Made by a program: the position numbers and the translations under genes. DNA of 64,000 nucleotides from Allosphingosinicella indica (lineage in GTDB: Bacteria > Pseudomonadota > Alphaproteobacteria > Sphingomonadales > Sphingomonadaceae). Position 1 is the stretch's first letter. Each line of letters starts with the position of its first letter. Below the pieces are notes generated by a model. The model ran no database searches and had not been told where the DNA came from. It saw only the letters and a program-made list of their open reading frames with translations. Where the stretch lies: positions 797,501-861,500 of the forward strand of contig NZ_LT840185.1 of the NCBI RefSeq assembly GCF_900177405.1. The letters run 5' to 3'. Positions 10,043 through 18,807 of this stretch are shown here, in pieces.

Positions 10043-11221
10043 TCAAAGCACTTCGAACAGTCCCGCCGCGCCCATGCCGCCTCCAACGCACATGGTGACG
10101 ACCACCCAGCGCGCCCCCCGGCGCTTGCCTTCGATCAGCGCATGGCCGGTCATCCGCGCGCCCGACATGCCGTAGGGGTGGCCGATCGAGATCGCACCGC
10201 CGTTGACGTTGAGCTTGTCGCCCGGAATGCCAAGCCGGTTCTGGCAGTAGAGCACCTGCACGGCGAAGGCCTCATTCAGCTCCCAAAGGTCGATATCCTC
10301 GATCTTGAGGCCGAAGCGCTCGAGCAGCTTGGGCACCGCGAACACCGGGCCGATGCCCATCTCGTCGGGCTCGGTGCCCGCCACCGCCATGCCGACATAG
10401 CGGCCGAGCGGCTTGAGACCCCGCTTCTCGGCAAGGCTCGCCTCCATCAACACCGATGCCGAGGCGCCGTCGGAAAGCTGGCTGGCATTGCCAGCAGTGA
10501 TCACCGCGTCCGGCCCCATCACTGGTTGAAGGCTGGTAAGACCTTCGAGCGTCGTGTCGGCGCGATTGCCCTCGTCCTTGCCGATGGTCACTTCGCGCTT
10601 GGAGGTCTCGCCGGTCGCTTTGTCCTTGTGGAGCATGGTGGCGCTAACCGAGACGATCTCGTCGTCGAACTTGCCCGCTGCCTGCGCCGCGGCGGTGCGC
10701 TGCTGCGATTGCAGCGCATAGGCGTCCTGCTCGGCGCGGCCGATGCCGTAGCGCTTGGCGACGACTTCCGCGGTGCCGATCATCGGCATGTAAATGTCCT
10801 TGTGCATCGCGACGAGCTCGGGATCTGAGCCGAGACGCATCTCCGGCGTCTGCACCATGCTGATCGATTCGACGCCGCCCGCGACACAGACGTCCATGCG
10901 GTCGACGATGATCTGCTTGGCGGCGGTGGCGATCGCCATCAGGCCCGACGCGCACTGACGATCGACCGACATGCCCGCGACGGTGACGGGAAGGCCGGCG
11001 CGTAGCGCCGCGGTGCGGCCGATGGTCGCCTGCACGCCCTGCTGGAGCGCGGCGCCGATCACCACGTCGTCGACTTCCGCCGGATCGACGCCGGAACGCT
11101 CGACCGCGGCGCGGATGGCGTGGGCGGCGAGCGTCGGCGACGGGGTGGCGTTGAACGCGCCGCGATAGGCCTTGCCGATCGGGGTGCGGGCGGTGGAGAC
11201 GATCACGGCGTCGCGGGTCAT
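10043..11221 (-). CDS. Acetyl-CoA C-acyltransferase (thiolase)
   Basis: A 392-residue thiolase that cleaves 3-ketoacyl-CoA with CoA, or runs in reverse to condense acetyl-CoA. Visible are the acyl-enzyme Cys in [31 protein letters not shown] with the catalytic His, and the C-terminal [17 protein letters not shown] with the proton-relay Cys. The open frame runs far upstream (to 12547), but that part is antisense to putA; ATG 11221 has AAGGAAAAGGAA before it and starts the conserved [16 protein letters not shown] MaoC-type hydratase lies 42 bases upstream, consistent with a fatty-acid or related acyl-CoA degradation step pair. Confidence 0.95.
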   Translation of the reverse strand: MTRDAVIVSTARTPIGKAYRGAFNATPSPTLAAHAIRAAVERSGVDPAEVDDVVIGAALQQGVQATIGRTAALRAGLPVTVAGMSVDRQCASGLMAIATAAKQIIVDRMDVCVAGGVESISMVQTPEMRLGSDPELVAMHKDIYMPMIGTAEVVAKRYGIGRAEQDAYALQSQQRTAAAQAAGKFDDEIVSVSATMLHKDKATGETSKREVTIGKDEGNRADTTLEGLTSLQPVMGPDAVITAGNASQLSDGASASVLMEASLAEKRGLKPLGRYVGMAVAGTEPDEMGIGPVFAVPKLLERFGLKIEDIDLWELNEAFAVQVLYCQNRLGIPGDKLNVNGGAISIGHPYGMSGARMTGHALIEGKRRGARWVVVTMCVGGGMGAAGLFEVL

Positions 11222-11262
11222 TGCTGGTTCCTTTTCCTTGGCGCTCGCTGCGCGGCGGGGTT

Positions 11263-11718
11263 TTAGATGAAGATCATGCCGATCCATTCGGCGGTCAATG
11301 CGGGGCGCTCCTCGCCCTCGATCTCGACGCTGACTTCGTGGACGAATTGCCACTGGCCGGGGCGTTTCTCCTCGGCGGACGTGAGGCGGAAATGGCCGCG
11401 CACGCGCTTGCCGGCGCGGACCGGCGAGATGAAGCGCACGCGCTCGAACCCGTAGTTGACGCCCATCTTCAGCCCTTCGGGAACCAGCATGACATCGGCG
11501 GCCATGCGGCTCAGCAGCGAAAGCGTGAGAAAGCCGTGCGCGACGGTGCCGCCGAACGGCGTCTGCGCAGCGGCGGCCGGATCGACATGGATGAACTGAT
11601 GATCGTCGGTCACTTCGGCGAAGGTGTCGATCGCCGCCTGGTCGATGGTAATCCAGCCGGATGCGCCGAGATCGGAGCCGACCCGTGCCTGAATGTCCGC
11701 GATGGTCGTCTGTTGCAT
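11263..11718 (-). CDS. MaoC family enoyl-CoA hydratase-like protein
   Basis: A 151-residue single hotdog-fold protein with the hydratase-2 signature: [13 protein letters not shown] followed by [15 protein letters not shown], carrying the catalytic Asp and His. R-specific enoyl-CoA hydratases of this size add water across trans-2-enoyl-CoA. It precedes the thiolase on the same strand, suggesting a shared transcript acting on acyl-CoA substrates. Its 5' end faces putA across about 90 bases, which must hold both divergent promoters; no clear -35/-10 pair was identified there. Confidence 0.9.
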   Translation of the reverse strand: MQQTTIADIQARVGSDLGASGWITIDQAAIDTFAEVTDDHQFIHVDPAAAAQTPFGGTVAHGFLTLSLLSRMAADVMLVPEGLKMGVNYGFERVRFISPVRAGKRVRGHFRLTSAEEKRPGQWQFVHEVSVEIEGEERPALTAEWIGMIFI

Positions 11719-11809
11719 CCGTCCCCCGATTGTCGCGCCCCGCGCGACTGGCTAACGGGCGCTTGTAGGGCCGCAGCGCGGCAGGACTCAAGTTTCGGGA
11801 GTGCATGGA

Positions 11810-14809
11810 ATGGCGGACGCTACGGCACGCGCGCGCGGCGAGATCGACCGGCTGTATCGCCTGCCCGAGCCCGAGGTGCTGGCGCCGCTGCTGAAGGACG
11901 CCGCGCTCGATCCTGATTCGCGTCGCCGCGTAGAGCATCGTGCGCTTGGCATGCTTGCCGAGCTTCGTGCCGCGCAGTCGACCGGCTGGGTCAACCAGTT
12001 CCTCCAGGAATATCGGCTCAACACGTCGGAAGGCGTCGCACTGCTCAGCCTCGCCGAAGCCTTCCTCCGCGTCCCCGATCCCGAGACCGCCGACGATCTC
12101 ATCGCCGACAAGCTGGGCGACGGCGATTGGCGTGCGCACACCGGCCGCTCGCACTCGGGCCTCGTCAATTCCGCCACCTGGGGTCTCGTCATCGGCCGCG
12201 CGCTGGTCAGCGAAAGCGAGCAGGCGAGCGCGCTGAAGCGCCTCCTGTCGCGCGCCGGCGAGCCGTTCGTCCGCCAGGGCGTCGGCGCGGCGATGCGGTT
12301 GATGGGCGAGATATTCGTGATGGGCCGCACCATCGACGAAGCGATCGGCCGGATGGGCAAGCGCGACAACCGCGGCTTTACCGCCAGCTTCGACATGCTC
12401 GGCGAGGCGGCGCGGACGACGCCCGACGCCGAACGCTATTTCGCGGCCTATGAGAATGCGATTCGCGCGGTCGGGCGGGTGTCCGAGCAGGGCCATTCGA
12501 TCTCGGTAAAGCTCTCCGCGCTCTATCCCCGCTATGAAGTCACGCAATACGATCGCTGCGTCCCCTCGCTGATCGAGCAGGTCGAAGCGCTGGCGACATT
12601 AGCGGCGCACGTCGGGATCCCGCTCACCATCGATGCCGAAGAGAGCGAGCGGCTCGAGATGAGCCTCGACATCATCGAGGCGGTGGCGAAGCTGCCGGCG
12701 CTCAAGGGCTGGGACGGGCTCGGCATGGCGGTGCAGGCCTATGGCAAGCGCGCGCGGCCGACGATCGCTTGGGCCGACGCGGTCGCCGCAGCGACCGGCC
12801 GCACGATGGCCGTCCGGCTGGTAAAGGGCGCCTATTGGGACAGCGAGATCAAGCGCAACCAGGAAGGCGGCCTCACCGATTATCCGCTGTTCACCCGAAA
12901 GGCGGCGACCGACGTCTCCTACCTCGCTTGCGCGAAGGACATGCTGGCGGCGAAATATATCCGCCCCGCCTTCGCCACCCACAACGCGCTGACCGTTGCG
13001 ACCATCCTCGAATGGGCGGGCGCCGCGCGCGATTTCGAGTTCCAGCGCCTGCATGGCATGGGCGAGGGGCTGTACGAGACGCTGGTCCGCGATCAGGGCT
13101 ATGCGACGCGCATCTACGCGCCGGTCGGCGGGCACCGCGATCTCCTCGCCTATCTCGTCCGGCGGCTGCTGGAGAATGGCGCCAACTCCAGCTTCGTCCA
13201 CCAGCTCGCCGACACGACGCTGACCGACGTCGATCTGCTCACCGATCCGGTCGACAAGATCGCGCGGGTAGGCGGCACGCGGCACCCTTCGATTCCGCTG
13301 CCCGAGGATCTGTTCATGCCTGAGCGCAAGAACAGCCGCGGCCTCGATCTCAGCGACGATACAGAACTGGCGCGGGTGAAGGCGGCGGTGAATGCGCCGC
13401 TGCCTTTCCTCGACAAGAAGGCACCGCCGAAGGGCGACGACGCGTCCCGGGCGCAGTCCGCGGTCGCCACGGCGTTGCGCGGCTTTCCCGCCTGGTCGCG
13501 GCGCAGCGTTGAGGACCGCGCCGCCTGCCTCGACCGGCTGGCCGATCTTCTCGAGCGCGAGCGCGACACGCTGATGGCGCTGGCGGTACAGGAGGCGTTC
13601 AAGACCATCCCCGATGCGCTCGCCGAGGTGCGCGAGGCTGTGGACTTCTGCCGCTATTATGCCGCGCAAGCGCGCAGCCGCCTGCAGCCGATCGAGCTGC
13701 CCGGGCCGACCGGCGAGCGCAACGTGCTGCGCATGGGCGGGCGCGGCGCCTTCGTCTGCATCGCGCCGTGGAACTTCCCGCTGGCGATCTTCCTCGGCCA
13801 GGTGAGCGCCGCGCTTGTCGCCGGCAACACGGTGATCGCCAAGCCCGCCCCGCAGACGCCCGAAATTGCGGCCTTTGCCGTGGGCCTCGCGCACGGCGCG
13901 GGGATCCCCGAGGATGCGCTCGTCTATGCGGCCGGCGGGCCCGATATGGGCGCCGCGCTGGTCGCCGATCCCCGCGTCGCCGGTGTCGCCTTCACCGGGT
14001 CGACCGCCACCGCCAAGCGGATCGCGCGCAGCCTGGTGGCGGACGACGCGCGTCCGATCGTGCCGCTGATTGCCGAGACCGGCGGCATCAACGCGATGAT
14101 CGTCGATTCGACCGCGCTCCCCGAACAGGTGGTGGCCGACGTCGTGACCTCCTCGTTCCGTTCGGCCGGACAGCGCTGCTCGGCTCTGCGGCTGCTGGTG
14201 CTGCAGGAGGAGATCGCGGACCGCACGCTGGAGATGCTCAGTGGTGCGATGGACACTTTGGTGGTCGGCGATCCCGGCGATCCGCGCACCGATGTCGGGC
14301 CGGTGATCGACCAGTCGGCCTATGACCGGCTGATGGGGCACCGCGCGGCCATGGAAAGCCGCTGGCTGAAGACGCTACCGGTGCCCGCGCAAGGCCTCTT
14401 CGTCCCGCCGACGCTGATCGGCGTCGAGCGGATCGAGGACGTCCAGCAAGAATGGTTCGGCCCGCTGCTCCACGTCACGACTTGGAAGTCGGGCAAGCTC
14501 GCCGAGACGATCGAGCGGGTGAACGCCTCGGGCTATGGCCTCACCATGGGCCTCCATAGCCGCATCGCGCGCGCCGCCGACACGATCGAGGATCTGGGCG
14601 AAGCGGGTAACCTTTACGTCAATCGCTCGATGATCGGCGCGATCGTCGGCTCGCAGCCGTTCGGCGGTGAGGGGCTGTCCGGCACCGGGCCGAAGGCGGG
14701 CGGGCCGAACTATCTGCCCCGCTTCTGCGCCGAGCGGGTGACCAGCACCGACACCACTTCGGCGGGCGGCAATGCGACTCTGCTCTCGCTGGAGGATGTC
14801 GGCATCTGA
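11810..14809 (+). CDS. putA: Bifunctional proline dehydrogenase / L-glutamate gamma-semialdehyde dehydrogenase
   Basis: A 999-residue PutA that oxidises proline to P5C with FAD and then to glutamate with NAD+. The proline dehydrogenase barrel occupies about residues 130-440 and the aldehyde dehydrogenase about 480-990, with the catalytic Cys at residue 790 in SAGQRCSAL. There is no N-terminal ribbon-helix-helix DNA-binding domain, so it is the short, non-repressor type; the length matches the minimal PutA of Bradyrhizobium. GTG at 11801 is an alternative start, but ATG 11810 has GGGAG eight bases before it. It is transcribed divergently from the MaoC gene. Confidence 0.97.
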   Translation: MADATARARGEIDRLYRLPEPEVLAPLLKDAALDPDSRRRVEHRALGMLAELRAAQSTGWVNQFLQEYRLNTSEGVALLSLAEAFLRVPDPETADDLIADKLGDGDWRAHTGRSHSGLVNSATWGLVIGRALVSESEQASALKRLLSRAGEPFVRQGVGAAMRLMGEIFVMGRTIDEAIGRMGKRDNRGFTASFDMLGEAARTTPDAERYFAAYENAIRAVGRVSEQGHSISVKLSALYPRYEVTQYDRCVPSLIEQVEALATLAAHVGIPLTIDAEESERLEMSLDIIEAVAKLPALKGWDGLGMAVQAYGKRARPTIAWADAVAAATGRTMAVRLVKGAYWDSEIKRNQEGGLTDYPLFTRKAATDVSYLACAKDMLAAKYIRPAFATHNALTVATILEWAGAARDFEFQRLHGMGEGLYETLVRDQGYATRIYAPVGGHRDLLAYLVRRLLENGANSSFVHQLADTTLTDVDLLTDPVDKIARVGGTRHPSIPLPEDLFMPERKNSRGLDLSDDTELARVKAAVNAPLPFLDKKAPPKGDDASRAQSAVATALRGFPAWSRRSVEDRAACLDRLADLLERERDTLMALAVQEAFKTIPDALAEVREAVDFCRYYAAQARSRLQPIELPGPTGERNVLRMGGRGAFVCIAPWNFPLAIFLGQVSAALVAGNTVIAKPAPQTPEIAAFAVGLAHGAGIPEDALVYAAGGPDMGAALVADPRVAGVAFTGSTATAKRIARSLVADDARPIVPLIAETGGINAMIVDSTALPEQVVADVVTSSFRSAGQRCSALRLLVLQEEIADRTLEMLSGAMDTLVVGDPGDPRTDVGPVIDQSAYDRLMGHRAAMESRWLKTLPVPAQGLFVPPTLIGVERIEDVQQEWFGPLLHVTTWKSGKLAETIERVNASGYGLTMGLHSRIARAADTIEDLGEAGNLYVNRSMIGAIVGSQPFGGEGLSGTGPKAGGPNYLPRFCAERVTSTDTTSAGGNATLLSLEDVGI

Positions 14810-14949
14810 CGCGCTTCGTCGGGCGATCCGGCGTGTCTGTCGCACGCCGCGGCGGTTGATCGAAAGGAAGCGCAGGCCGGTCGCGCCATGATGTCGGCAT
14901 TCGCCGGCGGCGCGCATTCCGTTCCCCGACACGAAAGGGTGTGGGGAAT

Positions 14950-15420
14950 ATGATGCTGTTTCACGTTTCGATCGAAGCCGATGATCCCAGGCGGGTCGCC
15001 GAGGTCGTCGCCGAGATATGGCGCGGCGAAGCGCTGCCCTTCCCGCCGGTGGCGGATGGAAGCTGGGTCGCCTTCGCCAACGACGATCGGAACACGATCC
15101 TCGAAGTCTATCCGCGCGGCACCGCGCTGCACGAAGCGCCGGGCGACGCCGACGCAATTGCACTGGCAAGCGCGCCGCACAGGAACAACGCCACCCACGC
15201 GGCGATCGCCACCGATCTCGATATCGAAGCGGTCTACAAGATCGCGCTGCGCGAAGGCTGGCCGGTCAAATATTGCCGCCGTGGCGGGCAGTTCGGCGTG
15301 ATCGAACTGTGGATCGAAGGGTGCCAGATGATCGAAGTGCTGACGCCCGAGATGCAGCGCGAATATCTCGACACGATGACCGCGTCCAACTGGCGTTACC
15401 TTCTCGCCGACGCGGCCTGA
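14950..15420 (+). CDS. Conserved small protein of unknown function, possibly VOC-like
   Basis: A 156-residue soluble protein. The first half has FHVSIEADDPRRVAEVVAEI and TILEVYPRG; the second has THAAIATDLDIEAVYKIA and a terminal IELWIEGCQMIEVLTPEM. Two similar beta-alpha-beta halves with ...IEVYPRG and ...IEVLTPEM recall the vicinal-oxygen-chelate fold, but no metal-ligand set is certain and I do not recognise a named family. The frame also opens with GTG at 14941; ATG 14950 follows GTGGGGAAT and is preferred. It lies 140 bases after putA; nothing distinct was found in that gap. Confidence 0.65.
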   Translation: MMLFHVSIEADDPRRVAEVVAEIWRGEALPFPPVADGSWVAFANDDRNTILEVYPRGTALHEAPGDADAIALASAPHRNNATHAAIATDLDIEAVYKIALREGWPVKYCRRGGQFGVIELWIEGCQMIEVLTPEMQREYLDTMTASNWRYLLADAA

Positions 15421-15501
15421 ACGCGGTCCCGCGTTTCCTCCTCCCGTCCTTCCAGCCCGCACTGGAAGCCGGCCCGGCGTCCCCGCAGAGCGCCGATGGG
15501 C

Positions 15502-15523
15502 CGGATCCCCGCCTGGGGATGAC
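15502..15523. repeat. Half copy of the dispersed inverted repeat
   Basis: GGATCCCCGCCTGGGGATGAC resembles one arm of the RESGDP-type repeats, with a degenerate palindrome, in the convergent gap between the small unknown gene and the VOC gene. Confidence 0.55.
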
Positions 15524-15540
15524 GGAGAGGGGGAATAATT

Positions 15541-15921
15541 TCACATGCTGTTGACGTGCAGGATGTTGCCGGTCGGGTCCTTGAACCAGATACCGCGAAA
15601 ATCACCCGAGCGGTGGACGCCACGTTCGATCTCCATGCCGAGTTCGGGATACTCCTCCAGCGATACGCCCTTGGCGCGAAGATCGTCGGCGATCGCCTCT
15701 ACATCGCCGCCGGCGCTCGATGCGACCGCATTGCCGGTGCCGGGCCGGACGTTCTCGGACTGATAGACGACCAGCCAGGTATTGCCGGTGCGATAGCTCG
15801 CGACGCTTGGCTCGGCCTCGTCGCCTTCTTTCAGCCCGAGCATCCCGCCGTAGAAGGCCCTGGCGCGGGCAAGATCGCTCACCGCTACGATAGCCGAGGA
15901 GGTCTTATCCTTCAGGCTCAT
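15541..15921 (-). CDS. VOC family protein (glyoxalase/bleomycin-resistance fold)
   Basis: A 126-residue protein with one VOC domain: the N-terminal AIVAVSDLARARAFYGGMLGL segment, central WLVVYQSENV and the C-terminal GIWFKDPTGNILHV strand. VOC proteins chelate a metal and catalyse isomerisation, ring opening or drug sequestration; substrate unknown. Its ATG overlaps the stop of the mechanosensitive channel gene by 4 bases, making it the last gene of the topoisomerase-mscS-VOC unit. Confidence 0.85.
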   Translation of the reverse strand: MSLKDKTSSAIVAVSDLARARAFYGGMLGLKEGDEAEPSVASYRTGNTWLVVYQSENVRPGTGNAVASSAGGDVEAIADDLRAKGVSLEEYPELGMEIERGVHRSGDFRGIWFKDPTGNILHVNSM

Positions 15922-17108
15922 GTCGCTTGCTCTTGTTCGACGCGGTTCGTGACGTCAGTGACCGCCTGCACGTCGGGATAAGGCATTACCAGCTTGCCAT
16001 CGGGCGCGGCGGTGAAGCTGGTCTGCGTTGGATAGGCAAATTCGATACCGTCCGCATTAAACGCCGTAAGGATCGCAATACAGATCGCATGGCGGGTCAT
16101 GAAGACCTTCTCGTAATCGGTGGAATGCACGTCGAACTGCAGTTCGTAGTCCAGGCTCGACGCGCCGAACTGGGTCATGCCGCAACGGACCAGTCGCGCA
16201 TCCTCATGGCTCTCGACGATTTCGCGCAACATGTCGGGGATGCGGGCGCAAACCTCCGGAGGCGTCTGATAGATTACCCCCAGCGTCATCACGATGCGGC
16301 GATGATGTAGTTGCGCGAAATTATGCACTTCCTGATCGAGCAGTATGGCATTGGAAACGACGACCTGCTCGCCCGACAGCGCGCGGATGCGCGTGGTTTT
16401 CAACCCGATATTCTCCACCGATCCGCTGATGTCGTTGAACTTGATACCGTCACCCCGGCGGAAGGGCTTGTCGAAGATGATCGACAGCGAGGCGAACAGG
16501 TCCTTGAAGATACCTTGCGCGGCTAGACCGATCGCGATGCCGCCGATGCCGAGGCCGGCGACGAGGCCGGTGACGTTGACGCCGAGATTATCGAGAATGA
16601 CGATCAGCGCGATCGCGAACAGGGCGATGCTGACCAGCACACGGATAAGGCCGATCGCGCTGCCCAGAGTGGACGCGCTCTGATCGTCTCCAACGCGGTG
16701 TGCGATGAAGCCTAGAATGAACTCGCGCGCCCAGATCGCGGCCTGGAAGGCGGCGGCGATGATGAAGAGGAACTGGATCGTCCGCGCCAATGTCGGCGGC
16801 GTGTCGGCATAGCGCGAGACGAGCTCGGCCGAAACCATGACGATGAAGAAGAAGCTGGTGCGCGACAACGCCCGCCCGATGATGGCGCGCCATTGCGCAT
16901 TGGCCGGATCGTCGCCGACAAGCTTGTGACCAAAGGCCTTCACCCAGAGCAGGAACAGGGCAATCAGCGTTCCGATGCCTGCCGCGATCGCGATCTGCAG
17001 CCAGTGGGTGGAAATCCAGCTCGCGGTATCGGTGACAAGCAGGGTGGCGCTGTCGCCGAACTCCTCCGCTGCGTCGCCCACGCCGGCGTTCGTCGCTATA
17101 TTGGTCAT
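15918..17108 (-). CDS. MscS family mechanosensitive ion channel
   Basis: A 396-residue inner-membrane protein. An N-terminal segment precedes membrane helices near residues 30-50, 75-100, 110-130 and 145-195, and the channel signature follows (LAAQGIFKDLFASLSIIF), then the beta domain (RRGDGIKFNDISGSVENIGL) and an alpha/beta C-terminal domain. Such channels open on membrane tension and release solutes during osmotic down-shock. The longer open frame upstream is antisense-like; ATG 17108 overlaps the topoisomerase stop as TGATG, indicating coupled translation. Confidence 0.92.
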   Translation of the reverse strand: MTNIATNAGVGDAAEEFGDSATLLVTDTASWISTHWLQIAIAAGIGTLIALFLLWVKAFGHKLVGDDPANAQWRAIIGRALSRTSFFFIVMVSAELVSRYADTPPTLARTIQFLFIIAAAFQAAIWAREFILGFIAHRVGDDQSASTLGSAIGLIRVLVSIALFAIALIVILDNLGVNVTGLVAGLGIGGIAIGLAAQGIFKDLFASLSIIFDKPFRRGDGIKFNDISGSVENIGLKTTRIRALSGEQVVVSNAILLDQEVHNFAQLHHRRIVMTLGVIYQTPPEVCARIPDMLREIVESHEDARLVRCGMTQFGASSLDYELQFDVHSTDYEKVFMTRHAICIAILTAFNADGIEFAYPTQTSFTAAPDGKLVMPYPDVQAVTDVTNRVEQEQAT

Positions 17109-18124
17109 CAGGCTGCCTTGGCTTTGGTTTTGGATTTGCGCCGGCCATTCTCGAGGAAATCGATCAGGCCCCGCTCGGCGCTGCTGAGATACTTGGTCGC
17201 GCGCGGGCATTGGACGCCCGCGGCGAAGCATTTGCTGTCCTTCACCGCCTCGATCAACGCGGGATGGACATAGGATTTGCGGCTTATCGCCGGGGTGTTG
17301 CCGAGCGCCTCGGCGACCGGCTCGAGCAACTGCTTGAGCGTCAGCCCCTTGTCACCGGCACCGCACAACGCCTCGAACGCGATCGCGCTGGCGCCCCAGG
17401 TGCGGAAATGCTTGGCAGTGAACTCTTCGCCCATCGCATCGCGGATGTAATCGTTGACATCGGTCGAGCTGACCGGGCGTTGCTCGCCGTCCTCGTCGAC
17501 GAACTGAAAGAGGTGCTGGCCGGGTAGATCCTGGCAGCGCTTGACCATGTGGCTGAGCCGCTTGTCGGTAATCGTCAGCTCGCGCAGTTTACCCGATTTC
17601 GCCTTGAAACGCATTTTCAGCGTCGCGCCGCGCACCTTGACGTGCCGGTCCTGCAGCGTCGTCGCGCCGAAGCTGTTGTTCGCTTCGGCATAGGCCTTGT
17701 TGCCGACGCGCAGGATGCCAACATCGAGCAGGCGTACGACCGTCGCGACGACTGTGTCGCGGCTGAGCTTGCGGCCCGCCATGTCGTTCTGGATCCGCGC
17801 CCGGAGAAGCGGCAGCGCGCGGCCGAAGCTGGCGCACAGATCATATTTCTCCGCATCCTGTTTGGCGCGGAAATCGGGGTGGTAGCGATATTGCTTGCGC
17901 CCTTTCTCGTCCCAGCCGATCGCCTGAATATGTCCGTTGGCGGATGGGCAGAACCATGCATCGCTATAGGCAGGCGGCAGGCCGATGCCGTTCAGCCGAT
18001 CGATCTCTTCGCGGTCCGTGATGCGATCGCCCTTGGCATCGAAATATTGCCAGTAACGGCCTCTGCGCTTGCGGGTGATGCCGGGAAGCGCGTCGTCGAC
18101 GTAGCAAAGCTTGGATGCGGCCAT
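17108..18124 (-). CDS. Type IB DNA topoisomerase (poxvirus-like)
   Basis: A 338-residue enzyme that relaxes supercoils through a 3'-phosphotyrosine intermediate. Visible are the N-terminal KLCYVDDALPGITRKRRGR, the PPAYSDAWFCPSANGHIQAIG segment, GILRVGNKAYAEANNSFG, the HxxR-like AKHFRTWGAS, and the catalytic Tyr in SRKSYVHP near the C-terminus. The frame is open to 18208 (GTG) with another ATG at 18190; ATG 18124 is chosen because family members start at this KLCYVDD stretch, though no good Shine-Dalgarno precedes it. It heads an operon with mscS and a VOC gene. Confidence 0.92.
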   Translation of the reverse strand: MAASKLCYVDDALPGITRKRRGRYWQYFDAKGDRITDREEIDRLNGIGLPPAYSDAWFCPSANGHIQAIGWDEKGRKQYRYHPDFRAKQDAEKYDLCASFGRALPLLRARIQNDMAGRKLSRDTVVATVVRLLDVGILRVGNKAYAEANNSFGATTLQDRHVKVRGATLKMRFKAKSGKLRELTITDKRLSHMVKRCQDLPGQHLFQFVDEDGEQRPVSSTDVNDYIRDAMGEEFTAKHFRTWGASAIAFEALCGAGDKGLTLKQLLEPVAEALGNTPAISRKSYVHPALIEAVKDSKCFAAGVQCPRATKYLSSAERGLIDFLENGRRKSKTKAKAA

Positions 18125-18221
18125 AGCGGCTAAAAGCGCGCGGAGCGGCCGCGGTTCCCGGAACGGCCTGCCGCGCGAGCCGTTGGCCATTTCGAACCCC
18201 CGCTTCACAAGGAGTTAGCCC

Positions 18222-18770
18222 ATGACCGCAATCGCCGACGCGCGCATCCTCATCATCGCCACCGACGGTTTCGAGGATTCGGAACTGATGAAGCCGCGCC
18301 AGAGCCTGATCGACGCCGGCGCCGACGTCACCCTCGCCTCGCTCGAAACCGGCGAGATCGAAGGTGACAACGGCACCATGATCGAAGCTACGCAGACGAT
18401 CGCCGACAGCAATGAGGGCGATTATGACGCGCTCCTGCTGCCGGGCGGCACCAAGAACCCGGACAAGCTCCGCATGGATGAGAAGGCGGTCGCGCTGATC
18501 AAGGCGTTCGTCGACGCGGGCAAGCCGGTTGGCGCGATCTGCCACGCACCCTGGTTGCTCATCGAGGCGGACGTCGTGCGCGGCAAGCAGGTGACCGGCT
18601 GGCCGTCGATCCGCACCGATCTCAACAATGCCGGCGGCATCGTCCATGATCAGGAATCGGTGACCGACGGCAATATCACCACCAGCCGCAACCCCGACGA
18701 CATCCCCGCCTTCACCAAGGCGTTCATCGGTCTGGTCGAGAAGGCCGACGCGCGGCTCGAAACCGCCTGA
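18222..18770 (+). CDS. DJ-1/PfpI family protein (YhbO-like)
   Basis: A 182-residue cytosolic protein of the type 1 glutamine amidotransferase-like superfamily. It has the nucleophile elbow GAICHAPWLL with the reactive Cys, the upstream LLLPGGTKNPDKLR stretch and the early Glu of FEDSELMKPRQ. Relatives act as glyoxalase III/deglycase-type stress proteins or peptidases. ATG 18222 follows a perfect AAGGAG. It is divergent from the topoisomerase and convergent with tamB. Confidence 0.92.
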   Translation: MTAIADARILIIATDGFEDSELMKPRQSLIDAGADVTLASLETGEIEGDNGTMIEATQTIADSNEGDYDALLLPGGTKNPDKLRMDEKAVALIKAFVDAGKPVGAICHAPWLLIEADVVRGKQVTGWPSIRTDLNNAGGIVHDQESVTDGNITTSRNPDDIPAFTKAFIGLVEKADARLETA

Positions 18771-18777
18771 CCTGATA

Positions 18778-18807
18778 GACGCCCCGCCCGCGGCCGGGCG
18801 GGGCGTC
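18778..18807. terminator. Bidirectional hairpin between pfpI and tamB
   Basis: Perfect 12-bp stem GACGCCCCGCCC / GGGCGGGGCGTC with a 6-base loop, placed eight bases after the pfpI stop and overlapping the first two bases of the tamB stop codon on the other strand. There is no long T tract on either side, so it is a likely but unproven terminator for the convergent pair. Confidence 0.6.

Noticed and set aside
12599-14341. 580-residue minus-strand open frame, and the N-terminal half of the 10043-12547 frame
   Set aside because: Both are antisense to putA, which is intact with all motifs. The second is only the upstream extension of the thiolase frame.
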